NCBI GenBank assembly: GCA_030704615.1
Contig: CM060731.1
Span: forward strand, 26,598,001 to 26,662,000
From: Takakia lepidozioides
Taxonomy: Eukaryota; Streptophyta; Takakiopsida; Takakiales; Takakiaceae
DNA length: 64,000 bases
Direction of reading: 5' to 3'
Shown: positions 12,941 to 24,576 of the stretch, in pieces
Numbering within the stretch: position 1 is the stretch's first letter
Layout: each line of letters begins with the position of its first letter
Notes under the pieces: model-generated
The model's database searches: none
Told to the model about the DNA's origin: nothing
The model's input: the letters and a program-made list of their open reading frames with translations, nothing else
Program-made: the position numbers and the translations under genes

Positions 12941-14733
12941 CTAGTTTTGTGTGGCTCTCAACAAAACTATTAGTTCTGCTTTCCTAAGTTTTGAGTAGCC
13001 CTTGAGACCCCTTGCTTTAGCAAGGCTCTTCAAGTCAGGTAGCTTGTAGCTTGCGAGCGTCTTCAAGTCGGGTAGCTTGTAGCTTGCGAGGTCCTCACTT
13101 GTGCACCCACTCTGCACAGATACCTGTGCTTCAGCATGCTCACCACTTGCTCTCACTTTTGAGTTTTGTCTTACTAAGTGATGTCCATTTGAACTGGGAT
13201 GCTTCTCTCCATGCTCAAGGTGTGAATTGATCCTTTCCTCGAGAGTATCAACTTTCTTTGCCACCACTTCCTGCAACTCTAGTGGTAGCTGTGATACTAC
13301 AAAGGAATTTGGTCCTCCGTCAACATTCCTGGTGACAGCTACTTCTCGCAAGACCTCAGCTGCTGGAGCAGGAGCATCTTTTTGTCGTGGTGGAATGGGT
13401 GTTTGCTTTCTAAAGGCTGAGGGCAGCCGGGTTGGAAAGCACGGTTGGATAGTCCCCTTCACCATTTCTTTCAACCTCTCCTCCTCACCAAGTGGTATGG
13501 TTTCCAGATTTCGGCCCCCAAGAGGTCTTCCATGTTCTGGGGCCTGTATGGTTGGAAGTGGCAATGGCATATCTTGAATGGGGTCTGCCCCGTAGTTGCC
13601 TACAACATCCACAATGCTAGATGCTTCTGTGGATGATTCTGGCAGGAATAGAGCCGCTTGAGCAGGAGCATCTGTCGATCTTTGTGAAATTGGTGATTGC
13701 TTTCTAAAAGCTGAGGGTAACCGAGGTGGAAAACAGGGTTGGATAGTCCCATTTGCCATTTCTTTCACTGTCTCCTCACCAACTGGTACATCTTCCACAA
13801 CTTGGCTCCCAAGAGGTTTCTCACTCTCCAAGATTGCGATGGGTGCTGTTGGAAGTGGCAGCTGCGATTCTTGGATTGGGTCTCCCGCATCCTTGACTAC
13901 CAAATCTGCAGTCCTAGATACTTCTACGGATGATTCTGGCAGGAGTTGAGCCACTTCAGCAGGAGCATCTGTCCGTCGTTGTGAAATAGGTGACTGCTTT
14001 CTAAAAGCTGAGGGTAACCGAGGTGGATAATAGGGTTGCTTCACCATTTCTTTCAACCTCTCCTTACCAACTGCTACAGCTTCTGCATTTCGGCTCACAA
14101 GTGGTCTTCCCTCCTCCAAGATTGGGCTGGGTGAGGTTTCCAGTTGCAGCAGTGAATCATGAATGGGGTTTGCCCTGTAGTCGTCACTAACATCCCTGGT
14201 GCCAGCTACTTCCGTGGATGATTCTAGCAGGACAACTTCTGGAAAGACCTCCACTGTCTGAGCAGCAGCATCCGTGAGCCGTGGTAGAATGGGCGATTGC
14301 TTTTCAAAAGCTGAGGGTAACTGAGTTGGAAGACAGGGTTGGATAGTCCCCTTGGCTATTTCTTTGATTTTCTCCTCAACAGCTGATACAGCTTGCACAT
14401 TGTGGCCCTCAGGAAGTCTCCCCTTCTGGCGAACAGCCAGGACTGGGATGGGTGAGTGCCTCTGGAAGTTTGAAGGCAAGCGTTGCGGCAGGTTGACAGG
14501 TGTCAAGGTAGGAGAGGCCACATCAGTCCCATCTAGGTACTCCACCTGGGATGACAATAGGTCATCTGATGACTTCCTTGTATTTTGCGGTGGCGGGCCC
14601 CCTACAAGGGGACTCCCGTCTGCAAGCTGTGCCCATCCCAGCCGCTGCATCAAAGTTGATACACCAGCTGCCAACCCAATGCCCATATCTACAACTCTTT
14701 TTATGAGCTCCATGCCTGGCTTCGGCAGAGGTC
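12941..14733 (-). CDS. Rho-N (SAP-like) domain protein, long repeat-containing last exon (597 codons)
   Basis: The acceptor GTGATTGGCAG opens a frame at 14733, phase 1, that runs without interruption to TAG at 12943-12941. There is no plausible ATG at its start, so upstream exons exist but I could not place them. The C-terminus carries a Rho-N/SAP-type helix-extended fold, SLAKARGLKGYSKLRKAEL, as in plant plastid Rho-N proteins (RHON1, BP-73), which bind RNA or DNA. RHON1 works with RNase E in plastid RNA processing. The body is low in aromatics and rich in Pro, Glu and Ser, and contains five imperfect repeats marked by LPSAFRKQSPI (see repeat entry). A short tandem duplication (ASYKLPDLKTL, ASYKLPDLKSL) immediately precedes the Rho-N motif. 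The role in plastid RNA metabolism is inference from the domain alone. Confidence 0.75.
13028..13093 (-). repeat. 33-bp tandem duplication next to the Rho-N domain
   Basis: Two adjacent 33-bp copies (13028-13060 and 13061-13093) encode ASYKLPDLKTL and ASYKLPDLKSL. They differ at only a few bases, so the duplication is recent. The reading frame is kept and one LPDLK helix is added before the Rho-N domain. Confidence 0.85.
13400..14505 (-). repeat. in-frame protein repeats of about 98-101 aa in the Rho-N protein
   Basis: A segment encoding GTIQPCFPxRLPSAFRKQSPI recurs at about 13,411, 13,705, 14,004 and 14,307, with a divergent copy near 14,468. Spacings are about 294, 299, 303 and 161 bp. Each repeat also carries an acidic stretch and an ESSTE-like segment. 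Some copies are shortened; the one at 14,004 lacks the GTIQPC part. The repeats look disordered and may act as a spacer or binding array. Confidence 0.85.
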
Positions 14734-14739
14734 CTGCCA

Positions 14740-17257
14740 ATCACATTGTCAGCACTTCCTATTACCGTACTCCAGTCTGTGATGGAAATCCTAATTTAGG
14801 ATGCAGATGTGCGAACTTGGAAGTGTTTTGGTGAGTCTGGCCAAAAGTAGCCCAGCAAGAAAGAACAGCTCACTACCCTTTGGGACTGAGCAATCATGGT
14901 GCAGTAAAGTGCTTCTTTGAATGCTAGGCTGGTGATCTGGAAAGCTTGCATTCGCAGGTCAAGGCATCTGCAATTACTTTTCACTTGTCACTCCCAGGTG
15001 AACATGACAAGAAATAGAGTGATACTTCCCACCCCCTGTTCATATCTGACCTCCCTGTTTCTCCCCAGTCACCAGATGCAAATCAAACAATTTCTTTTTC
15101 ACACTTGCCCTAAACTTAGAGGAGTTGTGTGATGATCTTATTGCGCAAACTCACCAGTTGGCCGAGGTTACCGGAGGGCCCCTTTCACAACGATGATGGA
15201 TGATCGTTACCACCTCATTGCAGATCCAAAAGGTTCTGAATCCATGAATTTCAAATGAGTAAGGCCCAATGTGGGTACTCTGAATTCCAGAATTATCGAC
15301 AAGTTGAAGAAAGCGTGGCATACCTTCAAAAGACTTGATTTCAGCCTCCCCATCGCCCATAGACAACACCGGGGGATCTTCTCCGTGGGTACATTGCCTG
15401 TGCGGCGCAGCACCCCGAGACCTTCCTCTGCAAGGGCCCAAAAAGCAGATTCCTACAGTCAGACCACTAGAGGTTTTGCAAAGAAACCATTCAAGAAAGT
15501 GAAATGACTTTCTGGAGTATCAATCTGCAAAGGGTGAAGAGTATAGCTGAGGGAACAAAAGTGGTAGTCAGCATGAATTACTGCAGCTGCACTCAGGCAC
15601 ATACATTCCGGGTACAATGGCTGCTCAAACTTAGTGCTATCAAATGTTTTCTGTAAATTCTAAGCTCAGATTAGCCAGCCCTAAGTATGGCCCTGCTTGA
15701 GCTAATTCTGGTTCGTTGATGGCCGACAGCGCAGCACTACAGCTACATATTGAACTGAGACAACCCTCCCGGAGTGAAATGGACGATAGAGTGTTCTGAG
15801 GAAACCAGCCTTCCAAATCAATCCTCAGAAATGCCAAGAAATTGCGACGAGTTTAATCTTACACAGAAATCCGGCCTTTCACAGGAACACCATGAAGAGT
15901 TATGCGAGGTCCACTATGGCGCCTTCTTCCCCCCGCACTCTGTCTCCTTGTAGCTTCCACTGATAATACCTGTACACTGCTGCCCACAGGCCCTTGCAAA
16001 CGAGCTGCCAATGATGGGCCCATAGCTGAGAGGCCCAGATACGCACACCCACCAATAAACTAACTATCTACATTAGGTTTCCAACCTGTGTCGAGTGGAA
16101 ATAAGCACACAAGAAGTGTCCGCAATCGTGGTACAATGAAAGAGCGGGAAACATATCAAAAGAAGGAAGGGGAAGCAAAGATCCTCTGACGTTATCAAGA
16201 GAAGTGGAGAGAGGTTGCATAGCTGAGCTTTTCTTGAACCTTCATCTTTCTACCAGGGGATCAATCTCTTCATTCCTCATTGGGCGATTTTCCTTCCACT
16301 CTAAAACATGGGTCATCCGTCGCGATTGCCCAGGCTACCCCCAGATTCTAGACTCAGACACAACATTTGTTCCGATGTGAAATTCCATCATCCAATGCGA
16401 GAGACGCTTTGGCACGCACTGTAGCTATTATCATCACTTTTACTCATTGCATAGATAACGAACGGCGGTTACCTATTCCAACCTGGGGAGATGGACACAT
16501 GCATCACTCGAACACCCAACAGTTTCGCGCGAAGGTTGTGGCCCGTCGGGTACTCTGAATCTGTCAGTGTGATCATCAAAGCAGGCAAGGCGGATTGGGT
16601 TTATTTGTTTGTCTTGACTCTGCTAATGCTTGATGATCGAAGCGCGTACCGTTTGCTTTGAATGATATAACTATTTCGTGCAAGCATGGGAAATTTTAAT
16701 CCTAGTCCCTTCCGTGTGGAGCATCAAGTATTTGAATAGAATCTGAAGTTCCATTGTTTTCCATCTCAATGTGTACACTTGCGTGTTTGGATGGTGATGT
16801 TTCTGGAATCAACGCCTTATACTTTGCATTCTATCTCTTCATCATGAACCACAGCTAAGATTCTGCATTGGCGTGCCCATCACTCCACCTCTTACAGTCC
16901 AACCATTCAAAGACTTCAGTGCTTTTGTGACTTGTTACAATGTGCTGGCCATCTGCTACTCTAAGCTGGTTGCTGATATCCTTCTTCCAATGTGCTGGAG
17001 TCTGGCCATCTTTGCCCTTGGGAAGATGTCCAAATCACTCAAAAGCTTGAGCAGTGCTTGTGGTGGCGCAGGCTCCTTGATCACTGATAGCACAATGGGC
17101 TACCAAGACATCCTACAAAATCATGAATATCATAAATCATGGATATGCAAGCTGACGTGAATTTCAAGCAAGGGAATTTGCATGAGAGTCTCTGTTGAAA
17201 CAGTCAAACTCCATGCTGGTCTCCTCACCCCTAGTTATGAAACTATTTAACATCTAG
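14740..17257. other. region with possible but unassigned minus-strand exons
   Basis: Minus-strand 14967-14877 (flanked by ATTGCAG and GTAGTG; peptide LDLRMQAFQITSLAFKEAL) and 15413-15150 (peptide including FLQLVDNSGIQSTHIGPY, ending at a GTGAGT donor) look coding. They could be 5' exons of the Rho-N gene, but the phases I tried do not join (one junction gives a stop, the other mismatches the 14733 exon). I see nothing assignable in 15,500-17,257. Confidence 0.3.
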
Positions 17258-17960
17258 GAGAAATGAAATGGTACTTTATGACATCCGCGGGAAGCTCGAA
17301 GAGCTTATGGGGCAAGAGAAAGAAACAACAAAGCGAATGTACTCATAAGACGTTGTTTGCAGTAGCCTTGTTGCCATTGAGCCCGCGCTCAGTTTGATCG
17401 GAACACAACGGGACAGAAACTGCCTGTCAGGGGCTGATGCTGGTAGGTATGACTTACATTGAAATAGACAATTGATCCGAGTTTCCAGATATCCTCTAGA
17501 AATCCCTTCACACAAACATCAATCTGCTGTGGGTGATTCGCCCAATAACTAGACCCTAAAAGGGCCTGGGTTTTTGGCTCAGCTGCGAGATTTTCAAAGT
17601 TAGTAAACAGATGTACAGGAACAATTCCCTTGATGGATTTGAAGAGGGTGTGTCTCTGGTGAGAGTACCCAGGACAATGAATCAGAAAGTGGATATGTCT
17701 TCAGGTTGCCCACACAATGGACATTTGCAATCCCCCTTTCCTCTCTGCGTCTGTTTGCTGTTCAAAGGTAGGCTTCCTGCCCTGAGTTTAGATTTTAGTC
17801 TAAAACAAGAAAGAGAGGGGCCACAAGCAGCCCAAAAACAACTGTTGCTCAAGGGATTGTCTAAGAGTCAGCTTCATGCAGGTCAGCTGCCAAGCAATTC
17901 TGATCCTCATAATGGAAGACGACCTCAGTGAGAGATTGGGTATCCCGGCACAGACAGCTA
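17258..17960 (-). mobile_element. 5'-truncated LINE, 3' end with GAAAT-type tail
   Basis: The minus strand encodes, in broken frames, the same C-terminal LINE sequence as 38.9-39.6 kb ([10 protein letters not shown], then a QPLT...FCP segment). The plus strand reads GAAATGAAATGG and then CATCCGCGGGAAGCTCGAAGAGCTTATGG at the 3' edge, the same edge seen in other copies of the family. A second 3' segment (GCAGCCCAAAAACAACTGTTGCTCAAGG on the plus strand, 17,827 onward) appears fused to it. Several stops and frameshifts are present, so it is dead. Confidence 0.8.
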
Positions 17961-18486
17961 AATCTCCCACAATCTCATGGTATAAAGGGCAGTGAAAGCC
18001 AACATAAAATGGAGGCTCAAAGGAAGCAAGTGAAGCACCCTATTTAATGAGATTATTTTGAACCTCGAGGTTTACAAAGAGAACAATGTGTTGTGAGCTT
18101 TGATGAGATTCATCTCAGGTGCTCCACATATAGGTTAGAAAATGCAAAAGAAACACAATCGTATGAGGAAATGCATTGTACAATCCTTTCTGTACTTGTG
18201 TCCCTTAAATCAGGAGCGGAATTTGTAACTGGACAACATTAGGTGTCCAGTGAATGTCACAGGCCTACACTATGCCTACAAAATCTGTGTCAGTGCCACA
18301 AGAACTCGGCGGCCTCCTCCCTTGTGTATCGTACGAGGGAGGACATACAGAGTTCAAGTGAAGGGGTTTGAGGTTCTCAAGAGGGTGGGAGTGAAGTACA
18401 GAATGAGACCAAGACAATATGCCATTCAGAAAAAGCAACATTCAAACTGAAGGAATATAAGTTACTATTGGGGGAAGGAATCTCAC

Positions 18487-19042
18487 CCGGATCTCTGCAG
18501 ACATGTCCTCATCAATACCAGTGATAGGTTTAGCGAAGAAACTTGGGGCTACTTTGAGCTCAGGGCACTCCACTGCTGCAGGCTGAACCCTTTTGCTTCT
18601 CAAGGTCCTCATTTCATTTGTAATTTTCGATGCCGCCATTTTTGCGTCATAAATGTCTTACTTCCCCACGTGAGATCATAATCACAAATGGTCGAGCATC
18701 GAACACAAAGTTACCCCCTAATGTGTACCATATAACTTTCAACGGAAGCTTTTCAAGACCATGTTCAGAAATCCATGCAGACAAAATCTTTTCAATATTC
18801 ATAGCATCTCTTGAGGTCTCTGGGGACCAATCCTGCCAGCCCCCTCCTAAGCTCTTGATTGCAATCACAGGAAATCCCCAAGATAAACCCTGGCACACCA
18901 AAGTCCTGTGTTCTGGAATCCCTGTAGGTAGTTGCTGTACCACCTCCACTGTGTGCAATGAAGAGGATTGCACCGGGTTTTGGGGAACTTGCCAGACCAC
19001 ATCGACCCCCTCCCTCGTCTCATGGAAAGCTTTCATCTCCAC
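18487..19042 (-). pseudogene. alpha/beta-hydrolase-like protein, broken or degenerate
   Basis: The frame from ATG 19042 gives EMKAFHETREGVDVVWQVP, then GIPEHRTLVCQGLSWGFPVIAIKS and EKILSAWISEHGLEKLPL, resembling a plant alpha/beta-hydrolase family of unknown substrate. Two things are wrong with it. The usual strand/oxyanion segment after VVWQ is missing, and the nucleophile elbow (GxSxG in active relatives) reads WYTLGG with no serine. The frame then stops at about 18,650. One base out of phase it resumes as DIYDAKMAASKITNEMRTL...GIDEDMSAEIR, ending at a good donor (CGG/GTGAGA at 18487). No downstream exon was found; a LINE lies 500 bp further on. A single assembly error could explain the frame break but not the missing serine. 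Confidence 0.55.
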
Positions 19043-19089
19043 CGCGTACCATTTTGCTGAAGGGTTTGAGAGCCTCAGATGAATTGCAA

Positions 19090-22000
19090 AATTGAAGACA
19101 GTCCAATGTACGGATGAGCCATCTCAGCTGTTGGGTGCAACAGCAATCAGTGTTGAAAGACAGAGTTTAAGGGGCGGCAAGAGAAAATGTTTTTGCAGCT
19201 CATGTGTAAAATTTACAACTAACAGGAGTTCAGTTAGATGACCTGAAAAATTGTAAGAAATCCTAACGCACACGTCTGGTATTCCAGCAACAGCACTTGG
19301 TGTTTGTAAGGGACAATTTCAACAGATGGAAGGCGAAAGTGTGTGTAAAACACTTCCCACCTTAACAACGATATTCTACAGTACCCACGGTTTTGTCAAG
19401 CGCACTTAAGCCCTCAGTTTTACTAAGATAGACAACTCTCAGGAGCATGACTCTCATTTCCTGGTGCCAAATACCTGCTGAATATGTTAGCTGGGTGTTA
19501 GTTAAGCTACAGGTGTCGTGGCTCGTACTTGAGCTGGGTATGACTAAATACTCTGCTGTTTTCAAAACTGTGGAGGCCAAACAATCTCCTTCTAATAAGG
19601 CCTGTAACCCTCTTCCTCTTTCTTTCTCTGCAACTCACCCTACCAGTCCCCAGGTGCTATGTGCCCATTACCACAGTGGGCTACAATTTGCTTGTCCCAC
19701 CAAAATCCCTGCAGCAGAGCCCTCATCCTCCTCCTGTATATACTTTCTGAGGGCGGTGGCCCCCGGCCCAGTCAAGCGGTGGTGGAGCTTTGTAACTTAG
19801 AAGGAGGCCCCACGGCCCAACATATACTAATAAGTTACTTCTATGCTCTCCTCTACACATGGCCTCAAATATGAGCCATTCCAACACCCCTCCCGAGTGG
19901 CCGCTTCAATGCTCTCCTTTGTTTCCACCTTGCGAAATAACCCCTGCAAAAAATTTGGGACCCTTATTTTTACCAGCCCGGTCCCCCATGTTCTTGCTCG
20001 AGAGTAGTTTTATGGGTGCAGTGTCGCACAGGCCTTGCCTCGCATATCACAGCAAAACGTTGGTGTGGGTCCTACACGAGACGTAGCTGGCATTGTGGAC
20101 AGGGTGGGGAGGTATCGGTAGCAATCAACGAATATAGGAACAGAGAGGAGAGATGAAACGGAGTCGGACGGGGATTGAGAGAAGGTGCACAGATTGCTGT
20201 CATCGCACTGTTCCATCCCATCCCGATGCTCATGTGGGTTCTGTCTCACACTCCCGTTTTTTACGTGCCTCTAAATCTCACTCTGTAACTGAAGTTCAAC
20301 AGTACTTTAGATTGGTCTGTCAATGCTGCCTTCTTCCTCTCGCCCACGTCTGCTGTTCTTTTTCTCTACTCTGCCTGCTTCGTCCAGTCAATGAGGCTGC
20401 TTAGAAGCAAGCCACGGTCGATGAGAAGAAGGGTGCCGACATTACGTATGTTGCGCATCCTGTATGCATTCCGCTGTCTTCATGCACGTTAGCGGCAAAG
20501 GTTCATGGCTTGTAGCTCGGGGTAGTGCCTAGTTCGGGCCACGGGCAACGGCTGTGTTCTAGCCAGTTTAGGTCACTGGTTTGAGCTCAGGTATGGCGGC
20601 AGCTGCTGTGCACAGCCAGCGACGGTCCTTCCACAACTATCCCGGTCATCACGAAGAAAATTCAGGTGAACCAGCATTCCCATTTTCCAGAGAGAAAGGA
20701 AACAAGATATCGCCAAACTTTTGCTTCAAAGTAGTGTTTTGTCTCTTGTTCTCACATCGTTCTTGTCTCCAGGAGGAGTTTTTAGTGTGATCTGTGTTGG
20801 CGAGAAGCATTTGGGCCTAGTCTATAGAATTGGCCAGAAAAGTGCTTATGAAATTTGTGCTCGAAGATCTCTTCAAGCCGGCTCTCGGAAGCGGGAGGTA
20901 GATCGGCACACCAGAAACACCCCAGGGCAGGATCGTAACTCGGGCACCAGGAGCTTTGTTGGTCTGCTGCTTGCGAAAGCCCTTGGCGCCTTCCTTAAGT
21001 CTCAGGTGTGCGCACGATGTGTTGTCTGTATTTATTGAGATGTTAAAAGGATCGTGTACAGAGGAATCACTTCGCAGCGGAAAGTGGGAGACAAGGACTT
21101 ACAAACTGTACTTGCTGTAGCTTTTTAGCATTGAATTTTTCCCCGGTCTGGAGAGGGGGTTAAGGACCACAATAGAGTCGAATAACTGCAGTTTCAACGC
21201 TGAGGCTGGCCCCAGCAAGGGAGCGTACAGCAGTGGGTCGAACTAATTTTTGCCTTTAAGACTCCAAGAGCTTTGAACTCACCACAGAAGCGATGACTAA
21301 GGAAGGCGGGGCAGCATCGGAATGTTGGGAAGCATGGTTCTGACAGCGTGTCCCTATATATTCAGCTTGAAGATTTTGGGGAGCTCAATGTGACTGTGAG
21401 AGGGAGCAACTGGGAGCTCTTGTCAGGGAAAGTAAGAGAGGTCCAGGTTTCTGCATCGAAAGCAGTCTATAAGGTATGCTCCTAGTGGTTTTTCTGCCTG
21501 CATATCTCCTCTTAGCTTCAAAGAAACTGATTTTGATACTAGTCGAGGGAGATGTCTGTAAAACATCATGCCCGTTGTGCAGCACAAAGGGTCTCATGCA
21601 GGTATGCCGCCAAGCGATGACATACCCTTGAGGGCATAGACTCGATAGTTTAGAATCCTTCAGGAGCCAGTTCAGTGGTGTTTACACACTAGGATGTGGC
21701 AACTCAGACAGAAATGGCCATGTCTTTCCTGCACAGTCAATGAAGATCTATTTACAGGGAGTGAGGTGTGTTATGGACAGTCTTGTGTAGACATCATGCT
21801 AGAAAACACAATGGTGGCTCCTGCATTGCTGCTCTAGCCCCAATCTGGTCTGTGTCACTTCTAGTCACACTAAGAGAGAGATAAATGTATGCATACTTAA
21901 GAGGTAGAGAGGGAAATGTACTATTGACCATTCCCTGGGATGGTTGGCTATGACATTCCCTACAGAAGAGACAAGAAATATGGGAAGGCCCAAAGGATCC

Positions 22001-23040
22001 AAGGCCCAAATGGGCACAGAGAGATAGAGACAGAAATGGGTGGGAAGTTGTCCTCAGAAGCTGCAATGCTTTGCCTGAACAAACATGCTGTAGTGTGTGA
22101 ACATATACCCTGCAGGTGCTACCTATCTTGGCTGGGTGACTGTTAGTATTAAGATACCATGGCTCTTACAGTTAGAGGATCCCCTGTACAATGTGGAAAT
22201 TACTCTAGCTAGTCCTAAACAAATGTGACAGTGTCTGGTTGTGTGAGGTACACTGAACTGCCCCCACTCAGGAAAATGTTTTACAGTATTTCATGGAGTC
22301 CTTAAGGTGCTGGTTGTCTGGTCTGACAGGGTATTTCCCTCACAAATGTGGATTTGGCAGCTTCTCAAGTACTTATCCAACTCAGAGGCAGAAGGTTGGC
22401 ACCATCTCTAATTAATCATCTCTAATCATATTACATATTCTTCACTTTCAGGAAGAACTTTTTCCACTTTCGTTTCAAGCCTTTTGCTGTACTCGGAGAC
22501 CTGTTAGCCCCAAGCAAATACTGACCATACAGTTTATTCTGAATGTAGAACAAATGTGGATAATCATTGGAAGCTTTATCCATTATGTTGCAGTAAAAGT
22601 CAACAGTGACAGCCTAAAAAAATAATCGTCATGTTCATTCTACTGTACCCTCCCCATTGACTTGCCTATTTGATACTTTTGCCTCTCGTTGTGCTGCCAG
22701 TCTAGTTGGAGTGAGGGAAGGGAGGACATGCTGGGAGAGATATAGATAGAGAACAGTTTGTGCTGTATCTGCTGATAAAGGGTGGTTTTTTCTGAGTTGA
22801 TTAGCACTTGCATTGTGGAAATATCAGACTGGAAGACTGACAGGATGAAAGCTGGGAATGGGGATAGGCTGGTGCAGAAGCCCTTTTATGTCAAGGCTTC
22901 AATCCGTGTACAAGAGCAAGATTTGAATGCCAGGTCTCCAACTAAAACCAAAAACCACCAAGCAGAAATTCCCATATCAGGATTTGCAGGCTCTTTGAAT
23001 ATCAAACATAGTTTGGAGGGTTTGTGGTGATTCCTTCGGT
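19090..23040. other. about 4 kb without a supportable gene
   Basis: Only short open frames without family resemblance. There are purine- and pyrimidine-rich stretches (for example CTCTCTCTT-like runs near 20,330 and 21,870). No tandem array, tRNA or transposon terminus was recognised. Confidence 0.4.
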
Positions 23041-23073
23041 TCCTAAGAAGACTGACTGTGTGTTTGTCTGCAG

Positions 23074-23495
23074 TCTCGCGAGCCCTCTCTTCTCTACGTC
23101 GCTCCAACAGATTTTTCCTGACAAATCTCCCACCCTGAATGTTCGAATGCAAGATGGGACTTTTCATGTCACATCTCCAGGCTCACTATACAGACATGGG
23201 ATTGAGTTTCCAATTATTCTGCGCGTCGAGGTGGAGAAAGATGGTGAGACTGTGCTTGTTGATTCTTTGAAGGATCGTTCCATCCAAAAGAGCTTCAAAA
23301 TGGGACCTGAAGTTCGCATTACTCGATTTTTAGTTGATGACTCTTGTATTGCACTTAATTTAAAGGTTTTGGTGGGGGGGAAGATACAGAAACCTTAATC
23401 CTGACATTCCTCATGCATGGTCCAAGCTTATGGTCACTCCCGGATGTGAGCCTCCTGTTGCACCCCAAGCAGGTGCCAGGAAAGTAGTCATCTGA
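23074..23495 (+). CDS. C-terminal coding exon of an unidentified protein, with a likely single-base indel
   Basis: The acceptor GTTTGTCTGCAG is followed by an open frame with non-repetitive coding sequence: LQQIFPDKSPTLNVRMQDGT, SLYRHGIEFPIILRVEVEKD, then SCIALNLK. The frame ends soon after a run of seven G (about 23,372-23,378). Shifted by one base, the next segment reads GRYRNLNPDIPHAWSKLMV and ends CEPPVAPQAGARKVVI at a TGA (23493-23495). The composition on both sides suggests one original frame broken in the homopolymer. I do not recognise the family. Upstream exons were not found. Confidence 0.4.
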
Positions 23496-24470
23496 GAGCA
23501 GGTGGACGAGCACCAGGGGAGATCATGCAAAAAACCTCTCTTCAAAAGCCTTTGTCAGAGTGTCTCTGCACCACAAGCATGGGCTGGACTGTTTCAGCAG
23601 GAACATTGTTAAGTACTGTTTCCATAGTTAAAGAGCCAGAGCGCTTAAACTTTTCCTAGATAGCCTTCAGTAGCCTTCATATTCATCTCTCCAAGAAACA
23701 CAATTTGTATGCTCAAAAACTGATCTGTCTGGTCACACTAGTTATTGAGTATTGAAAATAATTAAAGATGGGATTTTGATTGTGAGATTCCATGGCCATG
23801 TTATTACTTCCAAAGCAATTCCATCATTGATGAAAATAGTGTGCCTTGGTAGGGAGTCTGATATGGACAAGGTCCCATGATCTTGGGTTGAGTCCAGAAC
23901 TATCTCAAGAGTTCTTACAATGCACTTGGGGGACAAAATAGGTTGATGGCTGTTGAAGCCAGTGCAGTTTATGGTTTCCACCCCCAAAGGACTATTGCAG
24001 AAGGTGGACAGTTTCTAAGGTTCGGATGTGGGTGCCCAAACCTCTCCCAGGACTCTCCCAAGGACTGGACCGCTCTACTACACACATCAAGTACCTGACA
24101 TCAAGTAACTGGTTGAACTTGGGACCTCCTTTTATAGCTGGGGTAGCTGGGTGGCTGTATGGGGTGACGCGTCTACTATGTACATATGTGGATACTGAGG
24201 ACCACTATGCCACCGTTGAGCGTTTGTACTAAGTCTGCTGTGTGGTGGAGAGATGGGCGATTCCCACACGACATATTTCACACTGTTTTCATGGCAACAC
24301 ACTATCTGGGGAACAAAGTTGGAACATACATAAGGCAAGGAAGGTCTGATTCAGACCTCTTCTGTGGGGAAATAGTTGGTCGGCACACCAAATTCATACT
24401 TATGGGTTATTGCCTTCAAGAAATGAGATTAGTTATAATATGAAGTGGGGTTGTATGGCCTCCTCCCTGG

Positions 24471-24485
24471 TATATAGTATATAAG
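24471..24485 (+). promoter_or_regulatory. TATA box of the SURNod19 gene
   Basis: TATATAGTATATAAG lies 106 bp upstream of the first of three clustered ATGs of the SURNod19 gene, a normal distance for a plant core promoter with a short 5' UTR. Confidence 0.6.
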
Positions 24486-24576
24486 CCCAAGGTGAGTGGA
24501 CGCTGGGCATGCAGTCGTCCCGAGGTGCGAGACGAAGTGCATGTTGATCAGCGCTGCGACCCACTCTGCAGAAGGA

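Noticed and set aside
14352-14834. Plus-strand frame of 160 codons
   Set aside because: Shadow of the minus-strand Rho-N exon; the minus strand has clear domain and repeat structure.
24496-24576. Upstream start for the SURNod19 protein (GTG/ATG at 24496-24541)
   Set aside because: Would place 12-30 residues before the signal peptide; the clustered ATGs at 24577-24589 fit the TATA distance and the signal sequence.
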